Origin: Clostridiales bacterium
GTDB taxonomy: Bacteria; Bacillota; Clostridia; Christensenellales; UBA3700
NCBI GenBank assembly: GCA_014799645.1
Contig: JAAVHQ010000021.1
Span: forward strand, 11,236 to 17,905
Length of the DNA stretch: 6,670 nucleotides
Direction: 5' to 3'
Part shown: piece by piece, positions 5,704 to 6,670 of the stretch
Numbering within the stretch: the stretch's first letter is position 1
Layout of the letters: each line of letters starts with the position of its first letter
Position numbers and translations under genes: made by a program
The notes under the pieces: generated by a model
Databases searched by the model: none
The model's input: only the letters and a program-made list of their open reading frames with translations
What the model was told of the DNA's origin: nothing

Positions 5704-5722
5704 AATATTACCCTACAAATAT

Positions 5723-5728
5723 ATTATA
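5723..5728 (-). promoter_or_regulatory. Candidate -10 box of the XRE gene
   Basis: A perfect TATAAT on the minus strand (5728-5723) lies 19 bases before the GTG start and would place the transcript start near 5716. That is just ahead of the AGGG ribosome binding site, and the first transcribed bases would fall on the shared TAGGGTAATA. No good -35 box stands 16-18 bases upstream (GATAAA at 17), so the promoter may be weak. Confidence 0.4.
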
Positions 5729-5783
5729 GTCAAACAATCTTGTAATTTATCTAACATTTATTTACGAATTATATAACAATAGT

Positions 5784-5812
5784 TTGCTATTTTATAATAT
5801 TTGTTTTATAAT
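5784..5812 (+). promoter_or_regulatory. Candidate sigma-A promoter of the SLOG gene with overlapping dyad
   Basis: TTGCTA (5784-5789, 4 of 6) and TATAAT (5807-5812, 6 of 6) are separated by 17 bases, with a predicted start near 5819, 22 bases before the ATG. A dyad AATAG-TTTG-CTATT (5778-5791) covers the -35 box and could be an operator. AACAATAG is repeated at 5775-5782 and 5823-5830, on either side of the promoter. Confidence 0.55.
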
Positions 5813-5840
5813 AAAATTATTAAACAATAGGGTAATAGTT

Positions 5841-6296
5841 ATGATAATTACGTTTTGCGGACATAGGAACGTTACAGGTAGAGATAAAGTAAGCGAAAAA
5901 GTATATGAAGTATTGAAAGGTTTGGATAAAAACGAGCAGATAGATTTCTATTTGGGCGAATACGGCGATTTCGATAGAATAGCGCGCAAATGTTGTGAAA
6001 AATATAAGAAAGAGATAAATAGCAGCGTTAAATTATACTTTGTCACGCCTTATTTAGATGATATGTATCTTAAAAATCGCTATAATGAAGAAGATTTTGA
6101 TGGGATAATTTATCCAGAAATCGAAAACGTACCGTTTAAGTACGCAATTCTCAAAAGAAACTTTTGGATGGCGGATCAAGCGGATATGATAATCGCATGC
6201 GTTAATAATACGTGGGGCGGAGCGTCTAATATGCTGAGATATGCGTTGAGAAGAGATAAAAACTGCATAAATTTAGGAAATTACGGTTTAATATAA
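5841..6296 (+). CDS. SLOG-superfamily (DUF1273/YpsA-like) protein, function unknown
   Basis: From the ATG at 5841 the protein has 151 residues. It begins MIITFCGHRNVTG, a beta strand followed by the GHR-type loop typical of DUF1273/SLOG Rossmann-like proteins. YLGEYGDFDRIA (37-48) and RNFWMADQADMIIACV (106-121), followed by GGASNMLRYA (126-135), supply the remaining expected blocks: the aspartate-rich strand and a glycine loop before the last helix. SLOG folds bind nucleotides or nucleotide-derived ligands, and some act as hydrolases or sensors in defence and stress systems. No catalytic role is established for this type, and I do not assign one. The start at 5841 is preferred because the frame upstream lacks family features and covers the promoter; AGGG at 5829-5832 gives a modest Shine-Dalgarno. 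It is divergent from the XRE regulator and precedes gyrB on the same strand. Confidence 0.8.
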   Translation: MIITFCGHRNVTGRDKVSEKVYEVLKGLDKNEQIDFYLGEYGDFDRIARKCCEKYKKEINSSVKLYFVTPYLDDMYLKNRYNEEDFDGIIYPEIENVPFKYAILKRNFWMADQADMIIACVNNTWGGASNMLRYALRRDKNCINLGNYGLI

Positions 6297-6300
6297 TTAG

Positions 6301-6323
6301 ATTTTAATTTTTTATATTAAAAT
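6301..6323 (+). terminator. Weak A/T-only hairpin after the SLOG gene
   Basis: ATTTTAAT (6301-6308) and ATTAAAAT (6316-6323) form an 8-bp stem with a T-rich 7-base loop, five bases after the stop codon. It has no G/C pairs and no proper downstream T-run, so termination would be weak and read-through into gyrB is possible. Confidence 0.25.
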
Positions 6324-6339
6324 ATTTGTTCAAAAAGAT

Positions 6340-6369
6340 TTGTCATTTTCTTTAATAATATGATATAAT
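6340..6369 (+). promoter_or_regulatory. Extended -10 promoter of gyrB
   Basis: TTGTCA (6340-6345, 5 of 6) and TATAAT (6364-6369, 6 of 6) are 18 bases apart. TG at 6361-6362 makes a full extended -10 (TGnTATAAT). The start is predicted near 6376, giving a leader of about 83 bases. Two further TATAAT strings (6378-6383, 6386-6391) follow without usable -35 boxes. Confidence 0.7.
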
Positions 6370-6393
6370 AATTTTATTATAATATTATAATCT

Positions 6394-6423
6394 TGCGTAT
6401 GCGTGTACGCACACGCACGCACG
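6394..6423 (+). promoter_or_regulatory. Alternating purine-pyrimidine tract and hairpin in the gyrB leader
   Basis: All 30 bases alternate strictly between pyrimidine and purine, mostly as CG, GT and CA steps, which is the pattern that favours left-handed Z-DNA under negative supercoiling. The tract also contains a 7-bp hairpin, TGCGTGT (6400-6406) with ACACGCA (6411-6417) around an ACGC loop. It sits between the predicted transcription start and the ribosome binding site. A smaller stem, GTTGA (6435-6439) with TCGAC (6444-6448), follows just before the GGAGG. Confidence 0.6.
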
Positions 6424-6458
6424 AAGAACGCGAGGTTGAAAAATCGACGGAGGTAATA

Positions 6459-6670
6459 ATGAGCGAAATCGAAAAGAACAATTATACTCAGGAAAATATT
6501 CAGGTTCTCGAAGGCTTAGAGCCGGTCAGAAAACGTCCTGGTATGTATATAGGTTCGACGGACGCAAGGGGATTGCATCACCTTGTATACGAAGTCGTGG
6601 ACAATTCCATTGACGAAGCAATGGCAGGTTACTGCGACAAAGTTATTGTAGAGATTATGCAGGACGGTTC
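6459..6670 (+). CDS. gyrB: DNA gyrase subunit B, N-terminal part (runs off the window)
   Basis: The 70 complete codons visible encode the start of a type IIA topoisomerase ATPase subunit: VLEGLEPVRKRPGMYIG (16-32), then GLHHLVYEVVDNSIDEAMAG (38-57). The latter contains the GHKL N-box with the catalytic glutamate (E45) and magnesium-binding asparagine (N49). In the family, GyrB hydrolyses ATP to drive negative supercoiling by the GyrA2GyrB2 complex. The ATG at 6459 has a strong GGAGGT (6449-6454) four bases upstream. ParE has a similar N-terminus, but the position next to recF, dnaA and the origin favours gyrB. It has its own extended -10 promoter and a leader with a Z-DNA-prone tract, so it need not share a transcript with the SLOG gene. 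Confidence 0.93.
   Translation, partial: MSEIEKNNYTQENIQVLEGLEPVRKRPGMYIGSTDARGLHHLVYEVVDNSIDEAMAGYCDKVIVEIMQDG

Larger units (their letters stand above)
5706..5837. repeat. 10-bp inverted repeat flanking the XRE/SLOG divergent promoter region
   Basis: TAGGGTAATA occurs at 5828-5837 on the plus strand, just before the SLOG ATG, and at 5715-5706 on the minus strand, just before the XRE GTG. The copies are identical over 10 bases and 112 bp apart. Each includes the AGGG that serves as a weak Shine-Dalgarno. The match could be partly due to that shared role, but the identity extends past it. An operator for the XRE protein at both gene starts is a possible reading. Confidence 0.45.

Noticed and set aside
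5784..5840. Longer SLOG gene start (TTG at 5784)
   Set aside because: It would translate the promoter itself, has no Shine-Dalgarno, and adds 19 residues ahead of the conserved MIITFCGHR start.
1..6670. CRISPR array, insertion sequence or parS site
   Set aside because: No regularly spaced repeats, transposase motifs or TGTTNCACGTGAAACA-like palindromes were found on reading both strands.

Overview
This window looks like the replication-origin region of an AT-rich, Gram-positive-type bacterium, most likely an uncultured or little-studied member of the Clostridia (Bacillota). The evidence is the gene set (rsmG end, parB, dnaN, dnaA, recF, gyrB start), the B. subtilis-like origin between dnaA and dnaN, GGAGG-type ribosome binding sites, low-GC intergenic DNA and a standard genetic code. 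The exact lineage cannot be named from this sequence alone.

Layout, left to right: the 3' end of rsmG (1-198, +); parB (280-1149, +) with its own promoter; a long hairpin terminator shared by convergent genes (1162-1204); dnaN (1249-2355, -); a 192-bp gap (2356-2547) holding a DnaA-box cluster, a triplet-periodic stretch and a pure A/T block, which I call oriC; dnaA (2548-3897, -); a 110-bp divergent promoter region; recF (4008-5081, +); a roughly 300-bp gap with a GC-rich structured island and short TGCCA repeats; a small XRE-family regulator (5380-5703, -) divergent from a SLOG-superfamily gene (5841-6296, +); and the first 70 codons of gyrB (6459 onward, +).

The core genes start replication (DnaA, oriC), keep it processive (DnaN), repair gaps (RecF), manage supercoiling (GyrB) and segregate the origin (ParB). 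Compared with the common dnaA-dnaN-recF-gyrB collinear order, the dnaA-oriC-dnaN block is flipped, so dnaA diverges from recF and dnaN converges on parB. No parA lies between rsmG and parB, and no yaaA-type gene lies beside recF.

The most notable signals are: (1) dnaA and recF have mirrored strong promoters whose -10 boxes each sit exactly six bases before the ATG, predicting leaderless mRNAs; (2) an oriC with tandem DnaA boxes, a trio-like array and an A/T block in the B. subtilis order; (3) a 30-base alternating purine-pyrimidine (Z-DNA-prone) tract in the gyrB leader; (4) an XRE/SLOG divergent pair between recF and gyrB with a 10-bp inverted repeat at both ribosome binding sites; (5) a GC-rich structured island after recF.
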